DNA from: Acanthornis magna
Taxonomy: Eukaryota > Chordata > Aves > Passeriformes > Acanthizidae
Assembly (NCBI GenBank): GCA_036785705.1
Contig: JAWUZG010000971.1
Span: 1-64,000 of the forward strand
Direction of reading: 5' to 3'
Length of the DNA: 64,000 nucleotides
Shown here: piece by piece, positions 62,475-64,000 of the stretch
Numbering within the stretch: position 1 is the first letter of the stretch
Layout: the number at the start of each line of letters is the position of its first letter
Notes under the pieces: model-generated
The model's input: only the letters and a program-made list of their open reading frames with translations
Told to the model about the DNA's origin: nothing
Database searches by the model: none
Position numbers and translations under genes: made by a program

Positions 62475-64000
62475 AAATTCAAATCAACAACTTAGGGCAG
62501 GAACAGCAGTTCAGGGCATTTCAACTGAACTGGACTTCAACTACACAACACTTCACTTAGAACTGAGCTGAAACCCAAGACCTCAGCAAAGGATCCACAC
62601 AGGCCTTACCATAGCACTGCAGGAACTTTGAGACCTAACTTAGGGACAAACCTAAAGCACTTCTGAATCCACCAGAGCAGCCCCTCTCCCACATTGCAGA
62701 GAGCGCATGCACACCTGCACTCCCACAAGCACACAAAGAGGCTCTAGGAGGCAAAATTCCCCTCCAAGCTACCGAAATACTCCTTTCACGTGCCTTGCCA
62801 TCTTCTCAGTGGCCAAAGCCTGAGGCCTCGGGGAGCGGCAGGATCGGGGGCCCAGGAGCCGTGCTCCTTCGCGGATCCCCCGAGTGCAGCAAACGGGACA
62901 GCTGCCGGCTGGCAGAGGCCCCACGCACAGGCACTTTGCTGCTCACCGCTGCTGCGGCCCAGCACAGCTGCCAGGGCCTCCTTTGGCACCCCTGCTTACA
63001 GGGCCCCAAGGCATGGCCTTTAGTCACAACAAGCCTTCAGCCTGGCCCCACTTCTCATCGGCAGCTTTCCCTGAACGCGGGACAACACCAATGTGATGCC
63101 ATCCAGGCAAAAACTAATTTCAAAGTCTGTTCAACAAGCAAAAAAAGCAGGAGCACCTTAGAACACAGCACTTCCTGGCAGCACACAGCATTTTTCAGAA
63201 GCTCCACAGCACCTCAGCCCCGCTGCATTCGTCAAGGCCAAGGCCTCAGCAGCATTTCTCATATCATGCTGCAGCCTGAAAAAAGGGCAGGGGGGGATGC
63301 ACCAGCACAAGCAGGGACATCACACCTGCCCACAGGCTCCCCATGCTCACATCCCATGGCATCCCGGGGCTCTCTCAGCTTCCAAAGACCTCTGAGGTCA
63401 CGGGCTCTCACAGTGCCTCCATGGGGACATGCCACGTGTCTCTAAGTGCTAAGGAGCTCTTTTGCAACTGCCACTCCCTGGCCTTCCAGCGGGACATGCC
63501 AGGGCTCTCTCTATCTTCCTAAACAACACACACAACAAGGGCAATGCCAGGGCCTGCAGGGTAACATCCCGGCAATCTGCACGCTGCTAAGGAGCCACGC
63601 TGTCACAGCAACTCACAGGGCATGGCCTGTGACATTCCCTCCGTCTCCCTGCTGCTGCTGGACAGCTCTGATGTCACAGGCACTCACCTCTGGCCCCTGC
63701 AGCCATTCCAGGCCTTTCCATGCTGCCAAAGCGCTCTGATGTCACAGACACGCACTGTGGCTTCATGGCCACATGCCAAGGCTCTCCAGGCTGCAAAAGA
63801 GCCCTTTAGCCACAGGCACTTACACAAGTGCCATGGGCACATCTTAGTGCTCCTCTGCTCATAGGAACCCCGAGGTCACCAGATATCCTGGCGGCTCCGT
63901 GGCCACATCCCAGGCTCTCCAGGCTGCTCAAGAGCTCTGATCTCACCTGCACTCACACAAGCTCCTCGGGGACATCTGTCGCTGCTGTGCTGGCAGATTC
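62475..64000 (+). repeat. Macrosatellite unit 19, partial (P type), cut by the window end
   Basis: The first 1,526 bp of another unit, ending at the last bases of minisatellite block 1. It is P type (CCTCGGGG, CATGGCC, AAAACTAATTT), with CATGCCACGTG near 63427 and ACAAGTGCC near 63825. Two C-run losses are present, near 63851 and 63908. The array clearly continues beyond the window. Confidence 0.95.

Noticed and set aside
159..63864. Hundreds of 60-228-codon open frames on both strands as a tandem gene family
   Set aside because: They are positional copies of a few low-complexity frames, overlap each other on both strands, cross minisatellite monomers, and are opened or closed by single-base alleles or indels. 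No domain is recognisable.
1..64000. CRISPR array
   Set aside because: The short repeats are 68-bp diverged monomers without identical short direct repeats alternating with unique spacers, and no cas genes exist here.
1..64000. Identity with D4Z4, DXZ4, RS447, the chicken MHM repeat or ribosomal DNA
   Set aside because: Unit sizes are partly similar, but no homeobox, deubiquitinase or rRNA sequence is visible, and I cannot verify identity to the noncoding repeats without a search.

Overview
The whole 64-kb window is one head-to-tail tandem array of a repeat unit of about 3,464 bp: eighteen complete units plus the first 1,526 bp of a nineteenth. Both ends of the window lie inside the array, so its true length and its flanking sequence are not visible. 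I set the unit start (arbitrarily) at the A-run of the motif AAATTCAAATC, which is also the first base of the window. No protein-coding gene, rRNA, tRNA, CRISPR array or recognisable transposon was found. The many short open frames are copies of the same low-complexity, Pro/Ser/His/Leu-rich frames repeated every 3,464 bp, and they open or close with single-base differences between units.

Organism: a megabase-class eukaryote, most likely a vertebrate. This rests on the macrosatellite architecture, the absence of dense genes, a nested minisatellite and splice-site-like motifs. A bird is a weak guess from general texture; nothing in the sequence proves it.

Layout of one unit, using unit 3 (7058-10521) as reference: (a) a left segment, 7058-7897, with a CpG-richer core; (b) minisatellite block 1, 7898-8581, ten diverged monomers of about 68 bp; (c) a middle segment, 8582-9414, with several small perfect hairpins; (d) minisatellite block 2, 9415-10218, about 11.6 more monomers of the same family; (e) a tail, 10219-10521, holding a minus-strand exon-like cassette with a good branch point, acceptor and donor. 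The plus strand is visibly rich in A and C throughout. Splice-like signals cluster on the minus strand, so if the array is transcribed into a spliced RNA, the minus strand is the better candidate.

Array scale: units 3-12 are each exactly 3,464 bp. Units 13-19 differ in length only through single-base losses in homopolymers. Unit 1 and the first ~785 bp of unit 2 carry dozens of single-base homopolymer insertions, which look like uncorrected sequence at a contig edge. Substitutions shared among units fall into two main left-half types, called P and Q here. They show a three-unit higher-order repeat (units 2-4 and 5-7), a two-unit one (units 11-12 and 13-14), and several mosaic units consistent with gene conversion or unequal exchange.
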